Positions 8,346 through 17,735 are shown, numbered from the stretch's first letter. The stretch is DNA of 64,000 bases from Alkalihalobacillus sp. AL-G (GCF_030643805.1 NZ_CP094656.1:3596001-3660000); one strand, 5' to 3'. The notes: a model not told the origin generated them from the sequence alone. Numbers and translations: made by a program.

Positions 8346-9446
8346 TTAATCCTCCTTTAAGTTTATTTTGTTTTTCGCTGCGATCACCAGTTTGTTGTAT
8401 GCTAGAGCTTTTACTAGATTGTCTTCTTTTTCATAGTAATTCGCTAATTCTCCTGCAAATCCTTCAATAATTCCCCAAAAACGACAACTTTTTAATATTG
8501 ACAATTCAGCTTCCAGTTCACTAATATATTGGGCTTGTCCAAGGGTATATTTCGCTCTCAACACATTCAATTTACTTAAATATTCCTGGTCGCCAGTCAA
8601 GCCACATAACTTTTCAGCCTTTTCGAGCCATTCAAGTGCGTTGACCGTTTCGTTCACCTTAAAACATTCCTTTGCGATCAAATACATCGTTTTCGTCTGA
8701 TAAGAAAGCTCTTTGTTCTCAACCATCCAAGGCAGACTTTTCTCTAGACAACGAATCGCTTCATTCGACATGTTCTGCTCTGAGTACATCCAGCCTAAGT
8801 TTTGCAACGAAACGGTTTCCGTCTGGGCACAATCGACAGCCTGAGATTCTTGTAACGCTTCGTTCAGATAGACTTCCGCTCTCTCATAATCTTTTAAAAG
8901 GATATTATTCGTTCCGAGCAAGTTCTTGCAATCTGCGACCCGGACCCGGTAGTGCTCATCTTTTTGATAGATTTCCAACGCTTTTAAAGCATGATGAATT
9001 GAGTTGATAATATTGAGGTGCTTGGAATAGACTGAAGCGAGTTTGTAATGAAATTCTGCGGTTTCAATGGGATCTGGAATGAAGGTCACTTTTCGTTCTG
9101 CGATCAGATAGCTTTTGATCGCTTCTTCATATCGTTTCTTTTGGTAACAATAAATCCCCTTAAAATAGTGATAATAATAATCGAGCACATGATCCGTTTC
9201 AGCACGTTCGAGTTCGATTTGGGACAGCGCCGTCTCTGCATTTTCCTGCTTCATAAATAAACTGTAGCGAAACTCCAATAATGAATAGTAGAGAAGAACG
9301 TTCTGGTTTTCCTCCATCTTTTCCATTTTTTCATCAATTTCTGCCTTCATTCGATGTGCTTTTTCCAGGTTCCGATCTCTCATTTGCAAGTACCACGAAT
9401 TTAACATGTTTGAAATTTCTTCCGCACTTATTAGCTCAATACTCAC
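8346..9446 (-). CDS. Rap-family TPR response-regulator phosphatase/inhibitor
   Basis: A 366-residue protein of the RNPP/Rap family. The N-terminal three-helix bundle (about residues 5-70) carries the typical LNSWYLQMRDRNLEKAHRMK and ENQNVLLYYSLLEFRYSLF segments. It is followed by TPR helices (about 85-360: HYYFKGIYCYQKKRYEEAI, LLGTNNILLKDYERAEVYLN, LQNLGWMYSEQNMSNEAIRC). Rap proteins dephosphorylate Spo0F or block ComA or DegU; the target cannot be told here. GTG at 9444-9446 was chosen because AAGGAGG lies 6 nt before it; the in-frame ATG upstream would contain that site. It is translationally close-coupled to the downstream Phr gene. Confidence 0.92.
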   Translation of the reverse strand: MSIELISAEEISNMLNSWYLQMRDRNLEKAHRMKAEIDEKMEKMEENQNVLLYYSLLEFRYSLFMKQENAETALSQIELERAETDHVLDYYYHYFKGIYCYQKKRYEEAIKSYLIAERKVTFIPDPIETAEFHYKLASVYSKHLNIINSIHHALKALEIYQKDEHYRVRVADCKNLLGTNNILLKDYERAEVYLNEALQESQAVDCAQTETVSLQNLGWMYSEQNMSNEAIRCLEKSLPWMVENKELSYQTKTMYLIAKECFKVNETVNALEWLEKAEKLCGLTGDQEYLSKLNVLRAKYTLGQAQYISELEAELSILKSCRFWGIIEGFAGELANYYEKEDNLVKALAYNKLVIAAKNKINLKED

Positions 9447-9589
9447 GTGAATCCTCCTTTTGCTTCTCACTATATTTAGTGCAAGGATTCGACTTTTGTT
9501 TTAGTTCCCCTCCTTTTTCCAACTAAATGGTTAATGGAACCTAGATAAGAATCCGACTAATGAATTAAAAAACGACTTATGTACTATTA

Positions 9590-9725
9590 TGGTGAGCGAT
9601 TCGGTGAAAGATATGAAAGCTGTAGTCGATTTAGGGTGGGAAATGTCTAGAAGTTTTGAAAACCGTTACTGAGGATTGAAAAAATCGTAGAAGAAATGAA
9701 GTCCGTTGTCGGTGATGTTTATTAG
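9590..9725 (+). pseudogene. Possible decayed coding remnant
   Basis: Reading from ATG at 9590 gives VSDSVKDMKAVVDLGWEMSR followed by SFEN and a stop. Adding one base in the AAAA near 9660 would continue as KPLLRIEKIVEEMKSVVGDV ending at TAG 9723-9725. The amphipathic, codon-like composition suggests a gene tail with one lost base. I do not recognise a family and no ribosome-binding site is visible. The rest of the 360-bp rap-ger interval shows nothing clear. Confidence 0.3.
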
Positions 9726-9806
9726 CTAATTGTTTTCCCCCTGTATATATAGCTTCTACAAGGAAACAATTATAACAATGAATTTTTTGGGAAGGAACAT
9801 CGAATC

Positions 9807-11141
9807 ATGGATCAATTCTTAACAGAGTTGAAAGATAAGTTCAGAAACAGCGATGATTTGTTTTTTCAAGAAGAAGAAATCCTTGATGTTTCCGTTCTCC
9901 TTATAGGATTCAAAACATTGATAGATTTTCCCAAAACCAAAACAACCCTTCAAAAGTATATAGATACTGCAATTTTATCTAAAAAAACGATAAGTGAGCT
10001 ATTAAATGAATTAGGTCAGGTAAAAGAGAAAGACATGGAAGAAGCAGTATCATCCATAATGACAGGTAAATTGCTGATCGTCGTCAAGAATCATCGTAAA
10101 TTTGTAGTCATAGAACCTGTTGCCAAAATGTTGAACCGGTCAATTGAACAGCCTTCAAACGAAAATGTTTTAAGAGGTCCTTTATCTTCATTCAATGAAG
10201 ATATCGAGACCAACATTGGCCTGATCAGAAAGCAAATCAACTCAAGCAACATACAGGCGGAATCTTTTTCGATCGGTCCTGAACAAAAAACGAAGCTTTC
10301 CATGCTTTACTTTGATGGTCAGGCAGATAAAAAGTTGGTAGAGAAAATTAAGTCAATGATCGAAAAGAATCAAGACCAAGAAATAAATAACTTGCAAAAT
10401 TTAACGAAAGTACTAGGCTTTTCTGGTTGGTCTGTCATCTCAAAAATCCATACAACCGAACTTCCTTCAGAAGCCGTTCCTTACTTAAGAAAAGGAAGGG
10501 TAGCATTATTTTTGGATAGGTTCCCTTTCGTTATTATTCTTCCATGTTTTTTTTGGGATATGTTTGCACTTGAAAACGATCGGAACTTTCCCATTCCCTT
10601 GATGGCCTCAATACGAATGATTCGGGTCATAGGGATTCTGGTTACATTGCTTATACCAGCTTTATATGTTGCCCTTGTAGCTGTAAATCCTGAAGTTTTG
10701 AGAATAGAGCTTGCATTGACCATTGCTCAAAGCAGAGAAGCAATCCCCTACCCTGCTTTAGTCGAGATCCTGATGATGCTTATCATATTGGAGTTGATCA
10801 TGGAAGCGTCAGTAAGGCTGCCAAGTACAATCGGTCCGACAATTACAATGGTGGGCGGAATCATTCTTGGGCAAGCTGTTGTGGAAGCAAAACTGGTAAG
10901 CACTCTACTGATTATAATACTTGCAGCTACTACAATTGCAAATTCAACATTGGTAGGGATACAAAATTCCCTTGCAATTCGTTTGTTTAAATACCTGATG
11001 GTCATTTTGGCGTCCATTTATGGTGTTTTGGGAATTTTGGGAGGCATCGTATTGTTCAGTGCATATTTAGCAAGTATTGAAACGTTTGGAATTTCATATC
11101 TTCACTTGAATTATGAAAAGGAAGGAACCAAATATGGATAG
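9807..11141 (+). CDS. Germinant receptor A subunit (GerA family)
   Basis: A subunit of a spore inner-membrane nutrient receptor. The 444-residue product has a soluble N-terminal half (about 1-235) and a C-terminal half with about five membrane segments. Family motifs include LPSEAVPYLRKGRVALFLDR and RLPSTIGPTITMVGGIILGQ. It is 30-60 residues shorter than typical GerAA or GerKA proteins, mostly at the N-terminus and in the middle of the soluble part. It is first in a compact three-gene operon and overlaps the B-subunit start by 8 nt. Such operons are normally sigma-G dependent; I could not identify a confident sigma-G promoter. Confidence 0.92.
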   Translation: MDQFLTELKDKFRNSDDLFFQEEEILDVSVLLIGFKTLIDFPKTKTTLQKYIDTAILSKKTISELLNELGQVKEKDMEEAVSSIMTGKLLIVVKNHRKFVVIEPVAKMLNRSIEQPSNENVLRGPLSSFNEDIETNIGLIRKQINSSNIQAESFSIGPEQKTKLSMLYFDGQADKKLVEKIKSMIEKNQDQEINNLQNLTKVLGFSGWSVISKIHTTELPSEAVPYLRKGRVALFLDRFPFVIILPCFFWDMFALENDRNFPIPLMASIRMIRVIGILVTLLIPALYVALVAVNPEVLRIELALTIAQSREAIPYPALVEILMMLIILELIMEASVRLPSTIGPTITMVGGIILGQAVVEAKLVSTLLIIILAATTIANSTLVGIQNSLAIRLFKYLMVILASIYGVLGILGGIVLFSAYLASIETFGISYLHLNYEKEGTKYG

Positions 11142-12201
11142 AGGTTTACATGTGGTTCTGATGTACCTGCTCATACATTTAGGACTCATATTCTTTTTAT
11201 ATCCTAACGATATCATCAGCAGTTCAGATGAAGGACAGTGGATGCCGATCTTGATAGGGCTCATTCTCCACTTTGTTTTGGTTTGGATTTATATGAAAGG
11301 ATTGAGCTTTTTCCCAAAAAAGAATATTATCGATGTTTATTCAGAAAGCGGCAAAGGTTTTGCGTTTTTTATTCTATTTCCGGTTTTCATTTATTTGCTG
11401 TTGGTGAATATCATTGGGGTTCGAGCTTATTCAGAAATCATAACCATCATCTTTCTTTCAAATACCCCCTCCTGGGCCATTATCGTATTTTTCCTGTTCA
11501 TTTCAGCGTATTTAGCTACTAAAGGAGTGGAAACGATCTTCCGGACAGGGGTCATATTAACATTTGTGTTTTTTCCAATCATCTTTTTTGTATTGATCAC
11601 TTCCTTTCAAAACGCTGATTGGCGATATCTGTTTCCGCTTATCGACGATGATTTCCATTTTATTACGGACCCTTCTTATTTGAAAAGTTTTTCTGCTTTT
11701 ACAGGAGGTTTTCTGTTTCTTGGTTTTGTCGCGCCATTTCTTACATATGATCGAAAAAAAGTGCTGGCTGCAGCAGCTGTCCTGATCCCATTTTTTGTTT
11801 TGGCAGTTTACATTCCTGTCCTTACTTTTGGACATGGTACTGCTTCAACATTTGTATTTCCATATATCATGACAGTTGACTCGATATATATCAATTGGCT
11901 GATGTTCGATAGGGTGTCGATGTTCTTCATCTTATGTCTGATCACATTTATCATGGTTCAAGTTTCTCTATTACTGTGGATGGCATACCAGATAATGAAT
12001 CACTGGATCCCCCATAAACCTGTTTATAGTGTTGTTACATTAGTTATTGTCATTTTCATCGCTTCTCTGATGATTATTGATTGGAAGACTGTAGAACACC
12101 TGTTATGGCTGAATTCATTTTTACAGTTTTATGTAATATTCACAGTTCCATTATCTATCTATTGTATTGGACGCCGGTCATTGAGGAAGGGACTTTCATG
12201 A
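11134..12201 (+). CDS. Germinant receptor B subunit (GerAB/APC-type)
   Basis: A 355-residue integral membrane protein with about ten hydrophobic segments, of the GerAB spore permease family within the APC transporter superfamily. The B subunit binds the germinant in GerA-type receptors. ATG at 11134 follows AGGAAGG at 8-nt spacing and overlaps the A-subunit stop; an upstream in-frame ATG at 11113 lacks a good site. The stop overlaps the C-subunit start as ATGA, a sign of translational coupling. Germinant specificity cannot be predicted here. Confidence 0.92.
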   Translation: MDRGLHVVLMYLLIHLGLIFFLYPNDIISSSDEGQWMPILIGLILHFVLVWIYMKGLSFFPKKNIIDVYSESGKGFAFFILFPVFIYLLLVNIIGVRAYSEIITIIFLSNTPSWAIIVFFLFISAYLATKGVETIFRTGVILTFVFFPIIFFVLITSFQNADWRYLFPLIDDDFHFITDPSYLKSFSAFTGGFLFLGFVAPFLTYDRKKVLAAAAVLIPFFVLAVYIPVLTFGHGTASTFVFPYIMTVDSIYINWLMFDRVSMFFILCLITFIMVQVSLLLWMAYQIMNHWIPHKPVYSVVTLVIVIFIASLMIIDWKTVEHLLWLNSFLQFYVIFTVPLSIYCIGRRSLRKGLS

Positions 12202-13268
12202 GAAAAAATACCGTTAAAATATTGATTACTCTAATTACTGTGTCTATATTAAGCGGTTGTTGGGACACCAAAGATATCAATCATCGCTCTTTGCCGATTG
12301 TAATGGGAGTTTCCATGGTAGAAGACCAATTTAAAATACATCTTCAAATACCGGAACCTTTTCCAAATACGATACAGGTCAAGGTCGTTTCAGAAACCGG
12401 AGAGACAGTGAGTAAAGCAGTAGATAAACTTAGTACTAATATGGAAAGCAGGATCGATTTACTACATGTGAAAGTGATTGTAATCGACAAGGAGTTGGCG
12501 AAGAAAGGAGTTAAACCCCTCATTTCTGGATTTATGAGGGCTCGTGATGTTTCTCCAAAAGCATTGGTGGTGATCAGCGATGAAGAAATTGAACCATTCT
12601 TTTCCAACCTGAAAAACTCCACTGATCCGCAAGGCACCACTCTCTTTGATTTCTTTGATAAAAGTGCAGGATGGAATCCGCAAATTGCCCTTACAAGAGT
12701 GTGGGAGGTCTATCGGAGTATTCATTCCTATACAAGAGATGTTGCTGTGCCCATTGTGAAGTCTGGGGAAAGTACACTAGTGGAACACCTTGGATCCGCT
12801 ATCCTTAAGAATGGCAAGATGGTTGAACATATTGAGACAGATGAAACTCTGCTTGTAAATGCATTCTATGAGGAAGGCACATATGGGAAAGTGGAAGTCA
12901 TGGATGAAGCGACAGTCATGATCGTTGGCAATAAGATGGATCATAAAAGTCAGTTCATTGATCAAGTACCTTACTTGAATAGCCAGCTTTATTTGAAAGT
13001 TGTCCTTTTGGAGACTAAAGGGAACCCTACTTCAAAAGAAATAAAGGCTTCTCTTGAAACACTGCTTACAGAACGCTTCAACGAGATGTTCAAAAAAATA
13101 CAAGAGAGTGAAGCTGACATATTAGGGACTGGTCAATATTTCAGAACCGAAATCCCTAGCGAAAAGCTGAAACATTGGAGATCTGATTATTATCCTGATC
13201 TAAAGGTGAATCTTCAAGTTCATACGGTCATCCAAAATGAAGGACAATTAAAGTTAGTGGCTGATTAA
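12198..13268 (+). CDS. Germinant receptor C subunit (GerAC lipoprotein)
   Basis: A 356-residue lipoprotein. The signal peptide ends in the lipobox ILSGC (Cys20) followed by WDTKDINHRSLPIVMGVSM, the hallmark N-terminus of GerAC proteins. The rest follows the three-domain GerAC pattern, including RMDLLHVKVIVIDKE-type and SEADILGTGQYFR segments. ATG at 12198 overlaps the B-subunit stop and is preceded by GAGGAAGG. The C subunit sits on the outer face of the inner spore membrane and is needed for receptor function. No D subunit follows on the same strand. Confidence 0.92.
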   Translation: MRKNTVKILITLITVSILSGCWDTKDINHRSLPIVMGVSMVEDQFKIHLQIPEPFPNTIQVKVVSETGETVSKAVDKLSTNMESRIDLLHVKVIVIDKELAKKGVKPLISGFMRARDVSPKALVVISDEEIEPFFSNLKNSTDPQGTTLFDFFDKSAGWNPQIALTRVWEVYRSIHSYTRDVAVPIVKSGESTLVEHLGSAILKNGKMVEHIETDETLLVNAFYEEGTYGKVEVMDEATVMIVGNKMDHKSQFIDQVPYLNSQLYLKVVLLETKGNPTSKEIKASLETLLTERFNEMFKKIQESEADILGTGQYFRTEIPSEKLKHWRSDYYPDLKVNLQVHTVIQNEGQLKLVAD

Positions 13269-13334
13269 ATCACTATAAGGGTACAAACCTTGGACTAGAG
13301 ACCTGTTTTGGTACATACAATCAATGATTTCAAT

Positions 13335-13463
13335 TTAATTAATACCTGATTCAGGTCGTAATTCGATAAGTTTTGAAAATTCACCAATAAAAACCAGCAC
13401 TGCGCCTATGACAAGAATTCCAGCACCTATTGCAATAAGACTTTGGGTTGTAACACTTTCCAC
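13335..13463 (-). CDS. Small predicted membrane protein (42 aa)
   Basis: An open frame from GTG at 13461-13463, with TGGAGG about 9 nt upstream, encodes 42 residues. They contain one strongly hydrophobic glycine-rich helix (SLIAIGAGILVIGAVLVFIG) and a charged tail ELRPESGIN. It is convergent with the germination operon. I recognise no family. The similar tail of the 18093-18329 protein (SISIGAGATLFVGSIVLIFIG) may only reflect membrane composition. Confidence 0.45.
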   Translation of the reverse strand: MESVTTQSLIAIGAGILVIGAVLVFIGEFSKLIELRPESGIN

Positions 13464-13740
13464 ACACAGATACCTCCAAATTTTAATATATATATCTATG
13501 CCAGTGAATTTTATATGGTGTTCCCAAATAGTCACAGAGCTTAGTTTTTTAGTCTACTGTCGTTATTTGCCTTTAAATATACATTTGGTAATATGAAGCT
13601 TGTTGGCCAGCTTTAAGACAATCAACTAAGGGCTTTTTTCATAAATCGGATATTACTTCATAACAGAATATGCCAAATCTTGAATAAGTGAAAACGACGT
13701 TAATTAAGCAGCAAAGGTTTGTTTTGCTATAGAATCTCCT

Positions 13741-14691
13741 TTACTTAATTTTGATTAATAATGGATAGACATAGGGTTCGGAAGGTTCTTCTATCACTTT
13801 CCATTTATTCACTTTTATCATTGACATTTCAACCTCATTGTAAGTTGTAACACCCAATACCCCGTCAATTTCAATCCATGTGTCTTGTTTCAATTTACTC
13901 GCTTGATCAAATTCAGATAAAAATCCTATGATACTCGCATCAGCTACACAATGTGTAATCAAAAACCTAGATATTACTAGTTGATTTGCATTAAATCCTT
14001 CTTCTTTATACACGAAGCCACTTAACTTAATTTTTTTCCCAACAAATGCATTTGGATCCATACTAATTCCTTCATAATAAGATGAAAAAACATCCCCTTC
14101 CATTTTTATTACATCTAATTCATCTAACTTCCCTATTTTTTTATCAAATTCCTCTTGAGTTAGATAATTATTATTTGGTAAAGCTTTATTATCATCTTGT
14201 TGATCAATGTTGTTACGGTCGGATTGATCATTTGTAATATCCACGGAAGATGTGCCATCTTTTTCCTGAGGCGTCTCTTTTACTTCAGATGCGGACTCTA
14301 TACTGTTACTTGTCTTTTGTGGTAAAAAGGACCCTTTTTTAGCTGCAATGGAAGAATCCAATACAGCTGGTGATAGTGCATACCCAGTGAATAACGGAAA
14401 GATAATGATCGAATAACTTACTATTTTTTTGGGGAATGAAGCTGAATGTCCATGGTCATGGCCACAATCAGCGGAGCAATGTTCATCATGTTGATGATGA
14501 CCCTTTTCCCATATCCTGAAAAGCTGAATCAAAAAGAGAAAAACGAATACTCCTGCAGCAAATTGGCTCATCATCTCATACTTTGGATTTATATATTTTG
14601 TTATGTCGCCTGTATAATGCAATTTTATAAAAAAAATTGCAAAAGCTGCTAAAATTACTGCTCTTAACAATTGTTGCAAGTGAAAGCGCAT
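13741..14691 (-). CDS. TIGR03943-family protein (YcgQ-like)
   Basis: A 316-residue protein resembling B. subtilis YcgQ (TIGR03943), the partner of the YcgR-type permease. Two N-terminal membrane segments (about 8-28 and 40-60) are followed by a histidine-rich cytoplasmic stretch (GHHQHDEHCSADCGHDHGHS) likely to bind metal. A third membrane segment, an acidic-polar linker and a C-terminal domain of about 130 residues come next (VYKEEGFNANQLVISRFLIT, HCVADAS). AGGGGTGA precedes the ATG. It lies 13 nt after the permease gene in one operon. The His/Cys cluster and nearby Zur-like boxes argue for zinc homeostasis, but the biochemical role is unknown. Confidence 0.8.
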   Translation of the reverse strand: MRFHLQQLLRAVILAAFAIFFIKLHYTGDITKYINPKYEMMSQFAAGVFVFLFLIQLFRIWEKGHHQHDEHCSADCGHDHGHSASFPKKIVSYSIIIFPLFTGYALSPAVLDSSIAAKKGSFLPQKTSNSIESASEVKETPQEKDGTSSVDITNDQSDRNNIDQQDDNKALPNNNYLTQEEFDKKIGKLDELDVIKMEGDVFSSYYEGISMDPNAFVGKKIKLSGFVYKEEGFNANQLVISRFLITHCVADASIIGFLSEFDQASKLKQDTWIEIDGVLGVTTYNEVEMSMIKVNKWKVIEEPSEPYVYPLLIKIK

Positions 14692-14704
14692 TTTCGTTCA
14701 CCCC

Positions 14705-15712
14705 TTACAATAAACTAGATAAATTAACACATATAAATACAATCAACGTAATTAAAAATACTAAGATTAATACAAACTTTACCTTAAACACACTCAATAA
14801 CATTATTGTGTTCTTCAGATCAATCATTGGCCCATACACTAAAAATGCTAATATCGAAGTAGAAGGGAATAGATTTCTAAATGATGCACCAATAAAAGCA
14901 TCAGCCTCTGAGCATAATGATAAGATGAAGGCAAGCCCCATCATTACAAGTGAAGACCCTAATAGCCCTTCACCAAATAAGAAAAGTGATTTTGCAGATA
15001 CATAGGTTTGTACAGAAGCTGCTATAAAAGCACCGATGATTAAATATTTCCCCATATCAAAAAACTCATCAATTGAATGTTTGATCATATCGATTAATCT
15101 ATCAATAAAAGATCTTTTGCTATTCGTTAAAGCTGTTGTCAGGTTCATATCATATATGGAATGCTTCAATTGGTTCGTTTTATATAGTTGACTAATGATA
15201 AGTGCAATGAACAGGGCAGCTACAAAGCCCACTCCCATACGTAAGCTTGCCATTCTAATGTCATTCCCAAACGCCATATATGTAGATAAAATAACAATCG
15301 GGTTGATTAACGGACCTGTCAACAGAAAACCTATGCCAGCATGTAAGGGTACACCTTTTTTTATTAACCTTCTTACAATTGGGACAATTCCACATTCACA
15401 AGCAGGAAAGAACGCGCCGACAATACAGCTCATCACAACAGCAAAAAACTTATTTTCAGGTATCCAACGCCGGATATGTTCTTCTGTAATGAAAATTTGA
15501 ATAAAACCTGCAATCAGTACCCCTATTAACACAAATGGGATCGCTTCTATTAAAATACTAAGAAAAATAGTATTTAATTGTTGGAAAGAATTAGGTACAT
15601 CAAGTGATAATTCCTGTCCAAAAAATTGACTAAAGGAAATAAAATAAAAAGCAATGCCAATAACGATTATAGCTGTAAAATCAATTTTATATGAATAAAG
15701 CCAACGAAACAT
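14705..15712 (-). CDS. Permease of the YcgR / UPF0718 family
   Basis: A 335-residue integral membrane protein with about eight hydrophobic segments, of the DUF318/UPF0718 permease family (YcgR-like). Family features are PFVLIGVLIAGFIQIF, FFPACECGIVPIVRRLIKKG with its CEC motif and LLTGPLINPIVILSTYMAFG. A second half repeats the pattern (CSEADAFIGASFRN). The transported substrate is not known; relatives have been linked to metal ions. It is first in an operon with the TIGR03943 gene. A degenerate Zur-like box lies about 100 bp upstream. Confidence 0.82.
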   Translation of the reverse strand: MFRWLYSYKIDFTAIIVIGIAFYFISFSQFFGQELSLDVPNSFQQLNTIFLSILIEAIPFVLIGVLIAGFIQIFITEEHIRRWIPENKFFAVVMSCIVGAFFPACECGIVPIVRRLIKKGVPLHAGIGFLLTGPLINPIVILSTYMAFGNDIRMASLRMGVGFVAALFIALIISQLYKTNQLKHSIYDMNLTTALTNSKRSFIDRLIDMIKHSIDEFFDMGKYLIIGAFIAASVQTYVSAKSLFLFGEGLLGSSLVMMGLAFILSLCSEADAFIGASFRNLFPSTSILAFLVYGPMIDLKNTIMLLSVFKVKFVLILVFLITLIVFICVNLSSLL

Positions 15713-15810
15713 CCTCGTTCATTCCCCCAATAAGTCCCTATTCTTTTTTCACATTAGTGAATACATAAAACAAAATAACTTTTATTAAGAATTATATTCA
15801 CAATTATAAA

Positions 15811-15825
15811 TCGTAATGCTTTCGA
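15811..15825. promoter_or_regulatory. Degenerate Zur-like box upstream of the YcgR-type operon
   Basis: TCGTAATGCTTTCGA, flanked by AAA and TTT, matches the Bacillus Zur consensus TCGTAATNATTACGA at about 11 of 14 fixed positions. It lies 99-113 bp upstream of the permease start. Confidence 0.5.
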
Positions 15826-16011
15826 TTTGCAAATTATTATTTCATTACATAAAAAATAATACTATCAGTTCCTTTGCTAATTTTATCAATGAATGAAATG
15901 AGGTATCGAAGCATATAGAATATCTGGAGAAGGATGTTATATCGCCCTTTATGATACAATTTTGAACCAACTTTATTGTGAATGTTATCAAAAATCCCTA
16001 AAATAACGGAA

Positions 16012-16048
16012 AGCACATATTAAAAGTAATAATATGTGCTCTTTTTTT
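16012..16048 (+). terminator. Plus-strand hairpin-T tract without an evident gene
   Basis: AGCACATATTA and TAATATGTGCT form an 11-bp stem followed by CTTTTTTTA. No plus-strand gene reads into it; the 15.83-16.01 kb interval has no supported ORF. It may end an unidentified small RNA or be a relic. Confidence 0.6.
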
Positions 16049-16106
16049 ATTCAATTAAAGCGCCGCTAAAAATGTAAATTGGCAAGCGTTTCTTGCTACT
16101 CCTAAT

Positions 16107-17696
16107 TTAATGCTCCATCATTTCATAAGCAATGTCATGGCCATCCATTTCTGATGGGTAGTAAGTAGGCCAGTTGGTTACTTCATCCAATAAAGCTTTA
16201 CGGTCGTCACCCCAATACAGGTGATAGTGATTAGCTTCAGTCGGATAGATACTATGATCACTAAACTGAATATATCGAGGAAGTCCTTCAGCTTCTTCTT
16301 CTAGTTTAAACACGTATCTTACCCCTCTATTTCCCGCATCATATGTTAGAATTTCGTACCCATCGTAGATATACTCCCCAGAATATTCTTCTCCATTTTT
16401 GAAGAACGTTACAGTGTCGTCTTGTATTGCAATACGACCAACATCTGTTTGGTACCCTTCATTATAATATTCCTTATATTCTTCCGCTGTCATGTCACCT
16501 TCATGTTCTGCTTTATAAGCAAATACTTCGTTAAGCGTACCATCTTGAAGATATGGGTATACAGACTGCCAGTCTCCTTCCCAATCGGAAAGTGATCGAT
16601 TCTTCACTTGACTGTCTTCAAAATATCCTTCATAAATTTTTTCTGTTTCTTCATCATGTGCATGACCGTGCTCGTGTTCACCATCCTCTTTTGACTTAGA
16701 AGATTCCCCGGACGAAGGTTCAGATAAAGCTTTTTTTAGTTCCTCTAAGTTGTGGTTCATGAGTGTAAAGTAGTCCTCATTATTCCTTATATCTTCTTCT
16801 GTCAAAACGGATAAATTGTGTATCCGTAAAGCCTCTGCATCGATTTCCTTTCTAACTAAGTCCGCCACTTTAGGAGTTACATTCTGTTCAAAAAACACAT
16901 GATTCAAACCGTACTCTTTAGCAGTCTCAATGATCTTTTGTACCTGTTTTTGTGAAGGCTCGTTAGAAGGGCTCAAGCCGGACACTGCGATTTGCTCGAT
17001 CCCATAGGATTTCTCCCAATAGCCATAAGCTGCATGAGATACAATAATTTTATTCTCTGGTAAACTTTCAAGCTGTGCATGGAACTCTTGGTCTAAGTTT
17101 TCAAGCTTTCCTTTTAACTCTTCAAAGTTTTTGTGAAACGCTTCTTCTTGCTCAGGTTTTAATTCAACTAATAAATCTTTTATATGCTCCGCCAACTGAA
17201 TAGAAAGAATAGGATCCAGCCAAATGTGCGGATCTTGATCCCCATGATTATGTCCAGCATGTTCGTCCTCGTGACTGCCTTCCTCTCCTTCATGGTTATG
17301 AACATGCTCTTCCAAGTTAATTCCTTTTGACGCTTCTAGTATCTTGACGTCTTCAGATTGAATAGATTCGGAGATTTGGTTTGCATATGACTCTAAACCT
17401 GCTCCATTATAAATGAAAGCATCGGATTCAGCGATTTCCAGCATTTCTTTGGTGGTTGGTTCATAAGTATGCGTATCTGATCCCGGCGGCAGAATAGATT
17501 CCACAGAAGCTTGATTCCCTGCGATTTGTTCAGCAAAAAACTGAAGAGGATAAACCGTTGTAAAAATCTTTAACTCTTCGTTAGACCCTTGTGGTTCTTT
17601 TTCGCTTTCACTACTGTTTGTTGCTTCTCCTCCACACGCAGCCAACGTAAAAATTACAGTAAATAAACTAAGTACGCCTACAAATTTTTTAAACAA
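16107..17696 (-). CDS. adcA: Zinc ABC transporter substrate-binding lipoprotein, ZnuA-ZinT fusion (AdcA)
   Basis: AdcA captures extracellular Zn2+ for an AdcBC/ZnuBC importer. The 529-residue product has a signal peptide with lipobox TLAAC (Cys21). The ZnuA-type cluster A-1 domain follows (about 42-335), with LPPGSDTHTYEPTTKEMLEI and a histidine-rich loop HEGEEGSHEDEHAGHNHGDQ at about 135-155. A linker HEHGHAHDEETEKIYEGYF leads into a C-terminal ZinT domain (about 350-529; SDWEGDWQSVYPYLQDG, NHYHLYWGDDR). TTG start with AGGGGG upstream. Two Zur-type boxes lie 40-80 bp upstream, so zinc repression is likely. The permease and ATPase genes are not in this window. Confidence 0.93.
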   Translation of the reverse strand: MFKKFVGVLSLFTVIFTLAACGGEATNSSESEKEPQGSNEELKIFTTVYPLQFFAEQIAGNQASVESILPPGSDTHTYEPTTKEMLEIAESDAFIYNGAGLESYANQISESIQSEDVKILEASKGINLEEHVHNHEGEEGSHEDEHAGHNHGDQDPHIWLDPILSIQLAEHIKDLLVELKPEQEEAFHKNFEELKGKLENLDQEFHAQLESLPENKIIVSHAAYGYWEKSYGIEQIAVSGLSPSNEPSQKQVQKIIETAKEYGLNHVFFEQNVTPKVADLVRKEIDAEALRIHNLSVLTEEDIRNNEDYFTLMNHNLEELKKALSEPSSGESSKSKEDGEHEHGHAHDEETEKIYEGYFEDSQVKNRSLSDWEGDWQSVYPYLQDGTLNEVFAYKAEHEGDMTAEEYKEYYNEGYQTDVGRIAIQDDTVTFFKNGEEYSGEYIYDGYEILTYDAGNRGVRYVFKLEEEAEGLPRYIQFSDHSIYPTEANHYHLYWGDDRKALLDEVTNWPTYYPSEMDGHDIAYEMMEH

Positions 17697-17735
17697 TTTC
17701 AGTCCCCCTTTTATTCGGTTTCGGTAACCATCTTA

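Noticed and set aside
12777-12965. Minus-strand ORFs inside gerAC
   Set aside because: Shadows of the GerAC frame with no coding features.
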